Part shown: positions 53,067-60,200 of the stretch, in pieces
Layout: every line of letters starts with the position of its first letter
How positions within the stretch are numbered: position 1 is the first letter of the stretch
NCBI RefSeq assembly: GCF_001704635.1
Contig: NZ_MAXF01000013.1
Coordinates: forward strand, 64,501-128,500
Reading direction: 5' to 3'
DNA from: Streptomyces sparsogenes
GTDB taxonomy: Bacteria; Actinomycetota; Actinomycetes; Streptomycetales; Streptomycetaceae
DNA: 64,000 bases
The notes under the pieces: generated by a model
Told to the model about the DNA's origin: nothing
Database searches by the model: none
What the model saw: only the letters and a program-made list of their open reading frames with translations
Program-made: the position numbers and the translations under genes

Positions 53067-53872
53067 AGCTCCCCCAACAACTTCTCGATAAAGATGGACG
53101 ACTCCCGTGGTGTGAGAGCCTGGGCCCGGATGATCCCATAACGCGCGGCGATGGCACGGACCTCTTCCCGGTCGGTGACCAGGGCACTCCGACCCTGACC
53201 TTCGAGGTACGCGAGTTGTTCGCCGCCTTTGGGAGTCATCAGAGTGAACGGCCCATCGACCCCGGCATTGTCCTCCCTGCTCAGAGGCATCACCTGGATC
53301 TCCACATTGCGCTTCTCACCGACGAGGAGCAAGTGCTCCAACTGCCCGCGCAGTACCTGCACCCCGCCAAGCGGACGTCGCAAGACGGATTCCTCGATGA
53401 CAAAGCCCAAAAGGGGCGCAGGCCGCGCATCGAAAATCGTCTGCCGTTCCATCCTTGCGGCGACCCGTTGTTCGACAACCTCTTCGTTCAGCGGAGGACG
53501 GTCCATCCCGAAGACGGCTCGCGCGTAGTCCTCCGTCTGCAGCAGCCCCTTGATCACATGGGTGTCGTACGCCTGAACTTCAACCGCTTCGGCCTCCAAC
53601 CGCGCCGCGTCGCGGAAGAACGCCGGATACCGCGCCTGCGCCAGCTCCTCCTTCATCGCCGCCAGGACGCCACCGGCGTCCAGCACCTCGTCCGCCTTGT
53701 CGACCAGTTCCGGCTTGGGGATACGCCGCCCGCACTCGACCGACGCCACCTGGTCCACGCTGTATCCGACCAGCGCGCCCAATTCCGCCCGGGTGAGCCC
53801 GGCCCGTTCCCGGAACAGCTTGAGCTGCTTGCCGAACCCCCTCAGGAACGCGGACCGCTCCGTACCTGCCAT
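53063..53872 (-). CDS. XRE-family regulator of the Scr1/WhiJ type
   Basis: 269 residues. HTH at about 11-65 (FGKQLKLFRERAGLTRAELGALVGYSVDQVASVECGRRIPKPELV) and the DUF5753 effector region (AYDTHVIKGLLQTEDYARAV, VGEKRNVEIQVMPLSREDNAGVDGPFTLM). The ATG at 53872 follows GGAGGGG. It forms the usual trio with the DUF397 gene downstream and the HATPase divergently upstream. An imperfect dyad at 53896-53928 could be its operator. Confidence 0.93.
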   Translation of the reverse strand: MAGTERSAFLRGFGKQLKLFRERAGLTRAELGALVGYSVDQVASVECGRRIPKPELVDKADEVLDAGGVLAAMKEELAQARYPAFFRDAARLEAEAVEVQAYDTHVIKGLLQTEDYARAVFGMDRPPLNEEVVEQRVAARMERQTIFDARPAPLLGFVIEESVLRRPLGGVQVLRGQLEHLLLVGEKRNVEIQVMPLSREDNAGVDGPFTLMTPKGGEQLAYLEGQGRSALVTDREEVRAIAARYGIIRAQALTPRESSIFIEKLLGEL

Positions 53873-53895
53873 GTCACGCCCCTCCCGTCGCACTT

Positions 53896-53928
53896 CGCGT
53901 GTTCGTACAGGCACTGTCCGTACACGCG
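53896..53928. promoter_or_regulatory. Imperfect 13+13 bp dyad in the XRE-HATPase promoter region
   Basis: Arms CGCGTGTTCGTAC and GTCCGTACACGCG (11 of 13 pair) around a 7-nt centre, in the 100-nt divergent gap. Likely XRE operator; it could act on both genes. Confidence 0.45.
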
Positions 53929-53972
53929 CGCTTCCTGGAAAGGCTAGGCACACCCCCGCCAGGCTGACGCCC

Positions 53973-54464
53973 ATGACGACCGAAAATGCCCCCTCACGAG
54001 CGACACGCCCGGAAGAGTTCCCTCCATCGCCCCGTGAGTTCGCCATGCGCTTCACCTCCACCCCACGCGGCGCGCGCCTCGCTCGGCGGCTCGTGTCGCA
54101 CCGGCTGGCCGCGTGGGGCTACCCGTACGATTCCGGCCCCAACGAGACCACGACGCTCATCGCGAGCGAGCTGGCCGCCAACGCCGTACGCCACGGCCGC
54201 GTGCCCGGGCGGGACTTCCACGTACGGCTGATCGCGCCACCCGCCGCCCCCGGCGCCGTGATCCGCATCGAGGTGTCGGACACCCGGGCCGAGAAGCTGC
54301 CCACCCTCACCACGGCCGGGCCGGACGCCGAAACCGGCCGGGGCCTCTACCTCGTATCGCTGCTCGCCGAGCGCTGGGCCGTCGGGCCCCGCCCCGGCGG
54401 CGCGCCCGGGAAGACCGTGTGGGCCGAGATCTCGGTCGGCGCGAAACCGTCGGACTCCCGCTGA
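53973..54464 (+). CDS. Anti-sigma-factor-like HATPase protein
   Basis: 163 residues. GHKL ATPase motifs ETTTLIASELAANAVRHGR (N-box), VSDTRAEKLP (G1) and AETGRGLYLVSLLAERWAV (G2). This is the RsbW/SpoIIAB-like class found by the hundred in Streptomyces, paired with XRE/DUF397 genes. It may bind a sigma or anti-anti-sigma protein. ATG at 53973; a 30-bp-stem hairpin lies just after its stop. Confidence 0.92.
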   Translation: MTTENAPSRATRPEEFPPSPREFAMRFTSTPRGARLARRLVSHRLAAWGYPYDSGPNETTTLIASELAANAVRHGRVPGRDFHVRLIAPPAAPGAVIRIEVSDTRAEKLPTLTTAGPDAETGRGLYLVSLLAERWAVGPRPGGAPGKTVWAEISVGAKPSDSR

Positions 54465-54472
54465 CAGCCCGG

Positions 54473-54540
54473 TTTGCGGTGAGTATGAGACAACGACACG
54501 CCGACGCCATGGCGTGTCGTTGTCCCATACTCACCGCAAA
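54473..54540. terminator. Bidirectional terminator with a 30-bp stem
   Basis: Arms 54473-54502 and 54511-54540 pair at 29 of 30 positions (one A/C mismatch), loop 8 nt. The right arm overlaps the last codons and stop of the convergent MerR-HEAT gene. Much longer than other terminators here. Confidence 0.88.
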
Positions 54541-55541
54541 TCCGCGTCGCGCCGCTTGAGAATGGACGTCGCGGTCAGCGCGACGACGCGGTCCTCGTCA
54601 TGGGCCAGATCCGCGAGCGCACCTGACGCCACCGCGCCCGGGATGTCCCCGAGCGCCTGGGTCAGCCGTTGGCGTGCGGGTGCTCCGACCGTGCCGGAGG
54701 CGAGGCGGTCGACGAGCCTGGCGGCGATGCGATCCGCCAGCGCGGGATCGCTCGCCAGCGCGCTCAGCGCGTCGGCCGCGTCGGCGTCGTTGGCCTCCTC
54801 GACGATCATGTCGAGGAGCGTCGGGACCGCGTCGGCCGCTCCGCGCGGTCCGAGCGTAAGGGCGGCGTACCTGCGGACCGCGATGTCGGGGTGCGTGAGT
54901 GCGGCCCTCAAAAGCGCCGTCGCCTCGTCGTTCGGAATCTCGGCGATGGACTGGACGGCACGTTTCCGCACCTCGGCCACCGGTGAGTCGAGGCCCTCCG
55001 CCAGCAGCGCCAATCCGCCCTCGCCCGCTTGCGCCAGCGCCCATCGAAGGGCTCCGGCGACATGCGGGTCGGTCTCGTTCAGCGCTGCCTCGACCAGGGC
55101 CTCCACCGGCATCGGAACCTCTCCGGCCGAGGCCAGGGCCGCGCGCTGGCGCATCCCGGCGCTCTCCGAACGCAAGGCCTGGAGGAGTGCGACGATCCGG
55201 AGGACGCCCTCCCAGTCGGCGGGTTCGGCGGCATCGATCCGGCCGAGGCGGGTGAGCAGTTCGGTCTCACGCGCGAGGCGTTCTCGCGTCTGGCGGATGA
55301 GGTCGTCCACGAGCTGCGAGGGCGTGAAATGGGGGTCGTCCAGCGCGCGCCCGACTTCACGCAGCGAAAGCCCCAAGGACCGCAGGCTCTCGATGTGGAA
55401 GATCCGCCGGATGTCGTCGCTGGAATACTCCCGATAGCCGACCTCGGTACGGTCCGTCGGCCGCAGCAGGCCGAGCGACTCGTAATGTCTGAGCATGCGG
55501 GCGCTGACCCCGGACCGCTGTGCCACCTCACCGATCCGCAC
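54531..55541 (-). CDS. MerR-family regulator fused to HEAT repeats
   Basis: 336 residues. Residues 1-70 are a MerR HTH (IGEVAQRSGVSARMLRHYESLGLLRPTDRTEVGYREYSSDDIRRIFHIESLRSLGLSLREV), then a coiled helix. From about 130 to the end run HEAT-like helix pairs (VRKRAVQSIAEIPNDEATALLRAALTHPDIAVRRYAALTLG). The GTG at 55541 overlaps the upstream HEAT gene by 14 nt. HEAT arrays bind proteins or DNA-like surfaces; attached to a MerR domain this looks like a regulator that senses a partner protein. Confidence 0.85.
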   Translation of the reverse strand: MRIGEVAQRSGVSARMLRHYESLGLLRPTDRTEVGYREYSSDDIRRIFHIESLRSLGLSLREVGRALDDPHFTPSQLVDDLIRQTRERLARETELLTRLGRIDAAEPADWEGVLRIVALLQALRSESAGMRQRAALASAGEVPMPVEALVEAALNETDPHVAGALRWALAQAGEGGLALLAEGLDSPVAEVRKRAVQSIAEIPNDEATALLRAALTHPDIAVRRYAALTLGPRGAADAVPTLLDMIVEEANDADAADALSALASDPALADRIAARLVDRLASGTVGAPARQRLTQALGDIPGAVASGALADLAHDEDRVVALTATSILKRRDADLR

Positions 55542-56211
55542 CCTGCCCAGCACCCCCTTGGCCGCTCGCGCCGAGGGCCACGACGCGCTTCGCCTCCTCG
55601 ATGGCGAACTCGAATCCGGCGTCCGGGTCGCGCAACAGCCGCTCCGTGGCGATCGCATGCTGACGCACGCGAGGGTCGGGATCCGTCATCGCGGCGCGCA
55701 GGGTCGGCATGATCGCCTCACCGAGCGCGATCAGCGCCCGGCTGAGGCTCAACTGCGTCTCACGCTCGCCGCGCCCGAGCTGTGTCGCCAGCACCCCGGC
55801 CAACTCGGCCTCTCCGCCCTCGAGCACGAGGACGACCGCTGTTCGCCAGGCGGTCCGCGCCACCTCGTCGTCGGGGTCGGTCAGGAGCGCCCGTGTGATG
55901 GCCGGCCACGCCTGCCGGTCCGCGATCTTGGACAGGGTGTGCAACGCCTGGCTTCGTGCCTGCGCCCGCTCCGAGCGGAGTTCGTCGATGAGCTTGGGGA
56001 CGGTCAGCGATGACGCGTGGCGGGTGAGGGCCCACGTAAGCATTTCGCGCACGTAGAACTCGGGCTCGATCGCGCATCGGTCGATGAGCTTGTCGATGAA
56101 CTGCGGATCCGGGTTCGTGCCGACCGCCAGCGCCGCCTGGAGCCGCACCGACGGGCTGCTGTTCTCCAGCCCCTGGAGAGCGCGCATCGTGTTCCTGTCC
56201 CCTTTCGGCAT
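55528..56211 (-). CDS. HEAT-repeat protein, partner of the MerR-HEAT regulator
   Basis: 227 residues, almost entirely HEAT helices (LENSSPSVRLQAALAVGTNPDPQFIDKLIDRCAIEPEFYVREMLTWALTRH; LIDELRSERAQARSQALHTLSKIADRQAWPAITRALLTDPDDEVARTAWRTAV; MTDPDPRVRQHAIATERLL). No catalytic domain. It is encoded upstream of and overlapping the MerR-HEAT gene, under a MerR-type promoter dyad. Confidence 0.82.
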   Translation of the reverse strand: MPKGDRNTMRALQGLENSSPSVRLQAALAVGTNPDPQFIDKLIDRCAIEPEFYVREMLTWALTRHASSLTVPKLIDELRSERAQARSQALHTLSKIADRQAWPAITRALLTDPDDEVARTAWRTAVVLVLEGGEAELAGVLATQLGRGERETQLSLSRALIALGEAIMPTLRAAMTDPDPRVRQHAIATERLLRDPDAGFEFAIEEAKRVVALGASGQGGAGQGADR

Positions 56212-56246
56212 GGTCCTCGGGACCGCTTCCTTGACTGCAGTGAAGC

Positions 56247-56265
56247 CCTTGCCACTGTGTCAAGG
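56247..56265 (-). promoter_or_regulatory. MerR-type operator CCTTG-N9-CAAGG
   Basis: Inverted repeat 36 nt upstream of the HEAT gene. In minus-strand sense TTGACA overlaps the dyad as a -35 box, as expected for a MerR-controlled promoter with a long spacer. Suggests that the MerR-HEAT protein controls its own operon. Confidence 0.65.
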
Positions 56266-56283
56266 TCAAGCGGCGCCACGGGA

Positions 56284-57213
56284 TCACAGACCCCGGTGGA
56301 GGGCTTCGCGTTGCGCCGGGCTGAGGCGGTCCGGTCGCGTGACGAGGGTGTACGTCCGGGGGCCGACGGTCCTCAGGGCGAGGGGATCGGCGATGGCCGG
56401 TTGCCGCCGGATGGCGTCCAGGGCGGCGGTGGCGCGGTCTTCGGGCCAGCCGAGCGCGGTGGCCAGCGTAGCGAGGGTGAGTGGTCGATCGGCATGCACG
56501 AGGGCGGCCAGCACGGTGAGCGCGTCGTACACGGCGGTCGCGGTGAGGGTGCTGCCGCTCATCTGCTCGCTGAGCCAGGCGAAGAACCGGCCCATCGCGT
56601 CGAGCCGGGTGCCGGCGGTGGTGTCGGCGCCGAATATCTCCATGCCACGCCGTGCGGCGGTGGCGATCTCGGAGTGCGCGCCGGTGTCGGCCTGCCACGC
56701 CCGGAGCCAGGCGTCGTTGTCGACGATGTACCGCTCGCGGCGCCCGCCGGGATCCGGTCGGCGCACCACCAGTTCCATGGTTTCGAGGGCGCCGATGGAC
56801 TTGGACACCGACGCGGGGCTGACCTGTAGCCGGCGCACCAGGTCGGCCGCCGTCAGGCCGTCGGCGTCAGCGGTGAGCAGGCAGACGAACACCCGGGAGG
56901 TCATCCGGGGCAGGCCGGTCGCGGCCAGCAGTGTGGCGAACTGGTCCACGAATGCGCGCACCCTCTCGGCCGGCTGCTCGTCGATCGCCGGTCCGGCGGA
57001 CCGGGCGGGCTTGTGCCTGCGGGCACGGTGGTCGGAGACCCGCTGCGCGTGGTCGGCGGCATAGTCGCCGGAGGCGCTGTTGCGTGCGACCTCGCGACTG
57101 ATCGTGGATGTCGGCCGGCCGAGCCGTCGGCCGATCTCGGCGTATCCGAGCCCTTCGGCCAGCCACGCCGCGATGCTCCGGCGGTCCTCGTGGGTCAGCC
57201 TGCCTCCTGGCAC
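56284..57213 (-). CDS. MarR/GbsR-type regulator with an N-terminal IS30-like HTH
   Basis: 309 residues. Residues about 5-45 (LTHEDRRSIAAWLAEGLGYAEIGRRLGRPTSTISREVARN) resemble the HTH_38 domain of IS30-type transposases. From about 80 onward is a MarR/GbsR-like winged helix (LPRMTSRVFVCLLTADADGLTAADLVRRLQVSPASVSKSIGALETMELVVRRPDPGGRRERYIV). It thus has two DNA-binding units and no transposase catalytic domain. The GTG at 57213 has GAGAGGAGG upstream. It is divergent from the small-protein/serine-hydrolase operon, with TTGCAAC motifs between. Confidence 0.85.
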   Translation of the reverse strand: MPGGRLTHEDRRSIAAWLAEGLGYAEIGRRLGRPTSTISREVARNSASGDYAADHAQRVSDHRARRHKPARSAGPAIDEQPAERVRAFVDQFATLLAATGLPRMTSRVFVCLLTADADGLTAADLVRRLQVSPASVSKSIGALETMELVVRRPDPGGRRERYIVDNDAWLRAWQADTGAHSEIATAARRGMEIFGADTTAGTRLDAMGRFFAWLSEQMSGSTLTATAVYDALTVLAALVHADRPLTLATLATALGWPEDRATAALDAIRRQPAIADPLALRTVGPRTYTLVTRPDRLSPAQREALHRGL

Positions 57214-57251
57214 CGATGCGCCTCCTCTCCTTGCGTTCAGCAACAGTACAT

Positions 57252-57301
57252 TGCAACGACTTGATTGAGGTAGTTGCATTCGTTCGCATGGCTGTTGCAA
57301 C
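57252..57301. promoter_or_regulatory. TGCAAC/GTTGCA operator cluster
   Basis: TGCAAC-N15-GTTGCA (57252-57278) and the perfect palindrome GTTGCAAC (57294-57301) lie in the divergent gap. A further CGCAACG occurs at 57355-57361 inside the promoter spacer. Likely sites for the adjacent two-HTH regulator. Confidence 0.6.
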
Positions 57302-57338
57302 GATGCTGCTCTACAGGGGACTTAGGCCCTCAATTTTG

Positions 57339-57367
57339 TTGACACAGCCGGAAACGCAACGTAGCTT
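57339..57367 (+). promoter_or_regulatory. Sigma-70-like promoter of the small-protein/hydrolase operon
   Basis: TTGACA (57339-57344), 17-nt spacer, TAGCTT (57362-57367), about 30 nt before the start codon. The -35 box is a perfect consensus. Confidence 0.8.
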
Positions 57368-57396
57368 TTCCTCGCTCGGAAAGTGAGGAGGACCCC

Positions 57397-57657
57397 ATGA
57401 TGTACGTGATGGCCGTGTCGACGGTCTCGGACGACGGCAAGTTCTGGAACGGGCTGAAGAAGGCACACGCCAACCTCCCCAAAGGCGCCACATGGAAGCT
57501 GGCGATCGCGAGCAAGGACGGGGCCACGGCGGTGAACGTCATCACCCACGACTCCCTCGACGGTGTCCGGGACTTCTTCGAGGCATACGCCGGCCCCTAC
57601 GCCACGACGGAGTACCGCGAAGCGGACGCCGCGAACGCGGTCGGCCTCCCGCGATGA
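57397..57657 (+). CDS. Small protein, possible dimeric alpha/beta-barrel fold
   Basis: 86 residues: MYVMAVSTVSDDGKFWNGLKKAHANLPKGATWKLAIASKDGATAVNVITHDSLDGVRDFFEAYAGPYATTEYREADAANAVGLP. Short beta-alpha-beta units and a central FW suggest a ferredoxin-like/ABM superfamily protein, perhaps ligand-binding. No enzyme residues are certain. GTGAGGAGG precedes the ATG. The stop overlaps the hydrolase ATG (57654-57657), so both are made together. Confidence 0.8.
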   Translation: MMYVMAVSTVSDDGKFWNGLKKAHANLPKGATWKLAIASKDGATAVNVITHDSLDGVRDFFEAYAGPYATTEYREADAANAVGLPR

Positions 57658-59030
57658 CGCTCGACGTACCCAGGATCCGGGCCCGGGTCGCCGAACTCCT
57701 GGCGGAATACGCGATCCCGAGCGCCGCGATCGGCGTGCTCCACGACGGAGAGCTGACCGAACTCGCGGTCGGCGTCAAGGACGTGGAAACGCGGGAACCC
57801 GCGACGACGGACACCGTCTACCAATGCGGCTCCATGACCAAGACATGGACCGCACTGGCCTTCATGCAACTCGTCGACGAGGGGAAAGTCGACCTCGACG
57901 AGCCGGTGCGCACCTATCTGCCCGGCTTCGTGGTGGCCGATCCCGAGGCAAGCGCCAAAGTCACCCCTCGCCACCTGCTGAACCACACCAGCGGCATCGA
58001 GGACGCCTACGGCGACCCCGGCGAAGGCGACGACGTCTACGCGCGCATGGTCGAGAACATCGCCGACGCGCCCCAGGTCTTTCCGCTGGGCCGCACGCAC
58101 GGTTACAGCGCGGCGCTGGGGTACGCGATTCTCGCGCGGATCCTGGAGGTGCGCGACGGCGCGCGCTGGGACGACGTCATGCGCCGCCGCCTCTTCGAAC
58201 CCATGGGCCTGACCAGCACGAACAGTTGGCACGAGCAGGTGGACGAGGCCCGCGCCGCGACCGGGCACCTGCTCCGTTCCCTGGACGAGGGCCCCATCCT
58301 CACACCGGTGCGCCACCTGCCCCGTGCGTTCGGCCCCGGCGGAAACATCACCTCGACCACCCGGGAGGTGCTCGCCATGGCACACCTCCTCCTCAACGAC
58401 GGCACGGCGCCCAGCGGAAAGCGCATTGTCTCGGCCGAGAGTGTTCGGGAAACGCTGCGGTCGCGGGTGCCCGTACCGGATCCCCACGTGTTCGGGCCGG
58501 CATGGGCACTCGGCCTCATCGTGTGCGACTGGCACGGCGAGACCGTCTACGCGACCGACGGCAGCACGATCGGCCAGAACGCTCGGCTACGGCTCCTGCC
58601 CGACTCGAACACCGCCCTCACGATGCTGACCAACGGCGGGCCGAGGGACAGCTTCTACCGTGAGGTGTTCAACGAGATCCTGACCGGCCTCGGCACGGTC
58701 ACCATCCCGGACCTGCCCGCACCGGGCCCGGCGCTGAACCTCGACCCGACCAGGTACCAGGGCGTCTACGGGCGCCCCGGCGCACGGTACGAGGTGTCGG
58801 CGGAAGGCGGAAGGCTGTACCTGACCCTGGTCCTCGATCCTATGCAGGCGGAGTTCCTCCGGAAGCCGGACCGCATCAGGTATGAGCTGCTCCCGGTGAG
58901 CGAGACCCATTTCCTGATGCCGCCGGCGGGTCCGGTGGAGGACACCCAGACGGTCGCGATCTACGACTTCGCGAACGGCCCTGCCCAATACCTCCACACC
59001 AACTGCCGGGTGCACCCACGGCAAAGCTGA
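57654..59030 (+). CDS. Serine hydrolase of the class C beta-lactamase/penicillin-binding family, altered motif 2
   Basis: 458 residues. The SxxK nucleophile is in YQCGSMTKTWTALAFMQLVDEG. LLNHTSGIEDAYG is the family HTSG. The YxN motif appears as YSA in THGYSAALGYAILARILE, so the usual Asn is Ala. The third motif region reads YATDGSTIGQNARL instead of HxG/KTG. A C-terminal beta domain (about 365-458) follows. It lacks a signal peptide. The substrate is not a classic beta-lactam judging from the motifs; an intracellular esterase or peptidase is likelier. Coupled to the small protein upstream. Confidence 0.87.
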   Translation: MTLDVPRIRARVAELLAEYAIPSAAIGVLHDGELTELAVGVKDVETREPATTDTVYQCGSMTKTWTALAFMQLVDEGKVDLDEPVRTYLPGFVVADPEASAKVTPRHLLNHTSGIEDAYGDPGEGDDVYARMVENIADAPQVFPLGRTHGYSAALGYAILARILEVRDGARWDDVMRRRLFEPMGLTSTNSWHEQVDEARAATGHLLRSLDEGPILTPVRHLPRAFGPGGNITSTTREVLAMAHLLLNDGTAPSGKRIVSAESVRETLRSRVPVPDPHVFGPAWALGLIVCDWHGETVYATDGSTIGQNARLRLLPDSNTALTMLTNGGPRDSFYREVFNEILTGLGTVTIPDLPAPGPALNLDPTRYQGVYGRPGARYEVSAEGGRLYLTLVLDPMQAEFLRKPDRIRYELLPVSETHFLMPPAGPVEDTQTVAIYDFANGPAQYLHTNCRVHPRQS

Positions 59031-59041
59031 CCACGCGGGGG

Positions 59042-59989
59042 TCAGGGCGCGTCGGCGGACTCCGGCGCGGGCTCGGACGCTGCGGCCTGCGAGGCAGGCG
59101 CGCGGGACGGGCGGGAGCGGGAGACGGCCACGCCGGCCAGACAGAGCGCGCCGCCGAGGAGGGTCAGCCAGGCGGGCACCTCGTCGAGGAAGAGCCAGCT
59201 CAGCAGGACCACGATGGCGGGGACGGCGTAGGTGGTCGCGCCCATCTTGCCGGCGGGGGTGCGGGCCAGAGCGTAGGTCCAGGTGGTGAAGGCCAGGGCG
59301 GTCGGCACCACGCCGAGGTACAGCATGTTGAGCGTCGCGGAGGTCGGGGCCTTCGGGAGTTCGGTGGCCAGTTGCCCGGCGAAGGGCAGGCACGCCACCG
59401 TGCCGATCAGGCAGCTGTACGCCGTGACCTGGAGCGGTGTCCCGTACGCGAGCGCGGGCTTCTGGGCGACCACGCCGGTCGCGTACGCCACCGCCGCGAG
59501 GAGGCACAGCACCACGCCGAGCAGCGAGGTGCCGCCGCCCTGCCCGGAGGAGGTCGACAGGCCGACCACCACCGCCCCGCCGAAGGACACCGCCATCCCG
59601 GCGAGCAGCCTGGGCGGCAGCGCCTCTCCGAGGAGCCGCGCCGCGAGCAGCGCCATCAGGATGGGTCCGACGTTGACCAGGAGGGCCGCCGTCCCGGCGT
59701 CGACCAGGCGTTCGCCCCAGTTCAGCGCGACCATGTAGCCGCCGAACCAGACCACCCCGGACACCAGAATGCCGCGCCAGGCGCCCCGGGGAGGCAGGCC
59801 CTCGCGGCGTATCGCCACGAGGAGGAACAGCACGAGCGAGGCGGCCAGCAATCGGCCGAGCGCGAGCGCGCCGGGAGAGTAGACGGCGCCCGCGCTGCGG
59901 ACGGAGACGAACGCGGACGCCCAGGCGAACACGGAGAAGGTGGCGGCGCCGGCCGTGAGGACGCCGGGTGAGCGGAGACGGGAACTCAT
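59042..59989 (-). CDS. EamA/DMT-family transporter
   Basis: 315 residues with ten predicted membrane helices in two EamA halves: TFSVFAWASAFVSVRSAG to VVVGLSTSS, then LLGVVLCLLAAVAYATGVVAQKPAL to LCLAGVAVS. Conserved features: ALGRLLAASLVLFLLVA, and PTALAFTTWTYALARTPAGKMGATTYAVPAIVVLLSWLFLDEVP. It exports small metabolites or drugs; the substrate is unknown. The ATG at 59989 has no Shine-Dalgarno, and the -10 box is 8 nt away, so translation may be leaderless. It is convergent with the serine hydrolase. Confidence 0.92.
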   Translation of the reverse strand: MSSRLRSPGVLTAGAATFSVFAWASAFVSVRSAGAVYSPGALALGRLLAASLVLFLLVAIRREGLPPRGAWRGILVSGVVWFGGYMVALNWGERLVDAGTAALLVNVGPILMALLAARLLGEALPPRLLAGMAVSFGGAVVVGLSTSSGQGGGTSLLGVVLCLLAAVAYATGVVAQKPALAYGTPLQVTAYSCLIGTVACLPFAGQLATELPKAPTSATLNMLYLGVVPTALAFTTWTYALARTPAGKMGATTYAVPAIVVLLSWLFLDEVPAWLTLLGGALCLAGVAVSRSRPSRAPASQAAASEPAPESADAP

Positions 59990-59996
59990 GTGGGGG

Positions 59997-60034
59997 AGCC
60001 TAGGCGGCTGACATTTTGGTGTCCACCGAAATGT
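59997..60034 (-). promoter_or_regulatory. eamA promoter overlapped by a palindrome
   Basis: Minus-strand boxes TGGACA (60020-60025) and TAGGCT (59997-60002) with a 17-nt spacer. The near-perfect dyad ACATTT-T-GGTG-TC-CACC-G-AAATGT (60011-60034) covers the -35 box, so a repressor would block transcription. Confidence 0.65.
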
Positions 60035-60039
60035 TCGGC

Positions 60040-60195
60040 TGTCGCGACGGCTGCTGTGACGGTTTTCGTGACGGCTGCCGCGACGGGTGACGTGAGGGGT
60101 GTGGCGCGGGTGCCGTGAGGGGTGTGGCGGCGGGTCCCGCGACGGGTGCCGTGCAGGCTGTGGCGACACGTGCCGCGACGGCCGGCGCATGCCGG
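60040..60195. repeat. Degenerate GACGGGTGCCGTGAGGGGTGTGGCG repeats
   Basis: Imperfect units built on GTGACGGCTGCCGCGACGG and GTGCCGTGAGGGGTGTGGCG run from near 60040 to the end of the arsR-like gene. A minus-strand frame through them gives an Arg/His/Pro-rich string with no gene-like character. Confidence 0.65.
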
Positions 60196-60200
60196 CCGGC

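Noticed and set aside
56284..57213. IS30-family transposase
   Set aside because: Only the short N-terminal HTH is IS30-like; no DDE catalytic domain and no terminal inverted repeats. The rest is a MarR/GbsR-type regulator.
57311..57549. Short minus-strand frames over the small-protein gene and its promoter
   Set aside because: They overlap a clear promoter, ribosome site and coupled gene on the plus strand; no independent support.
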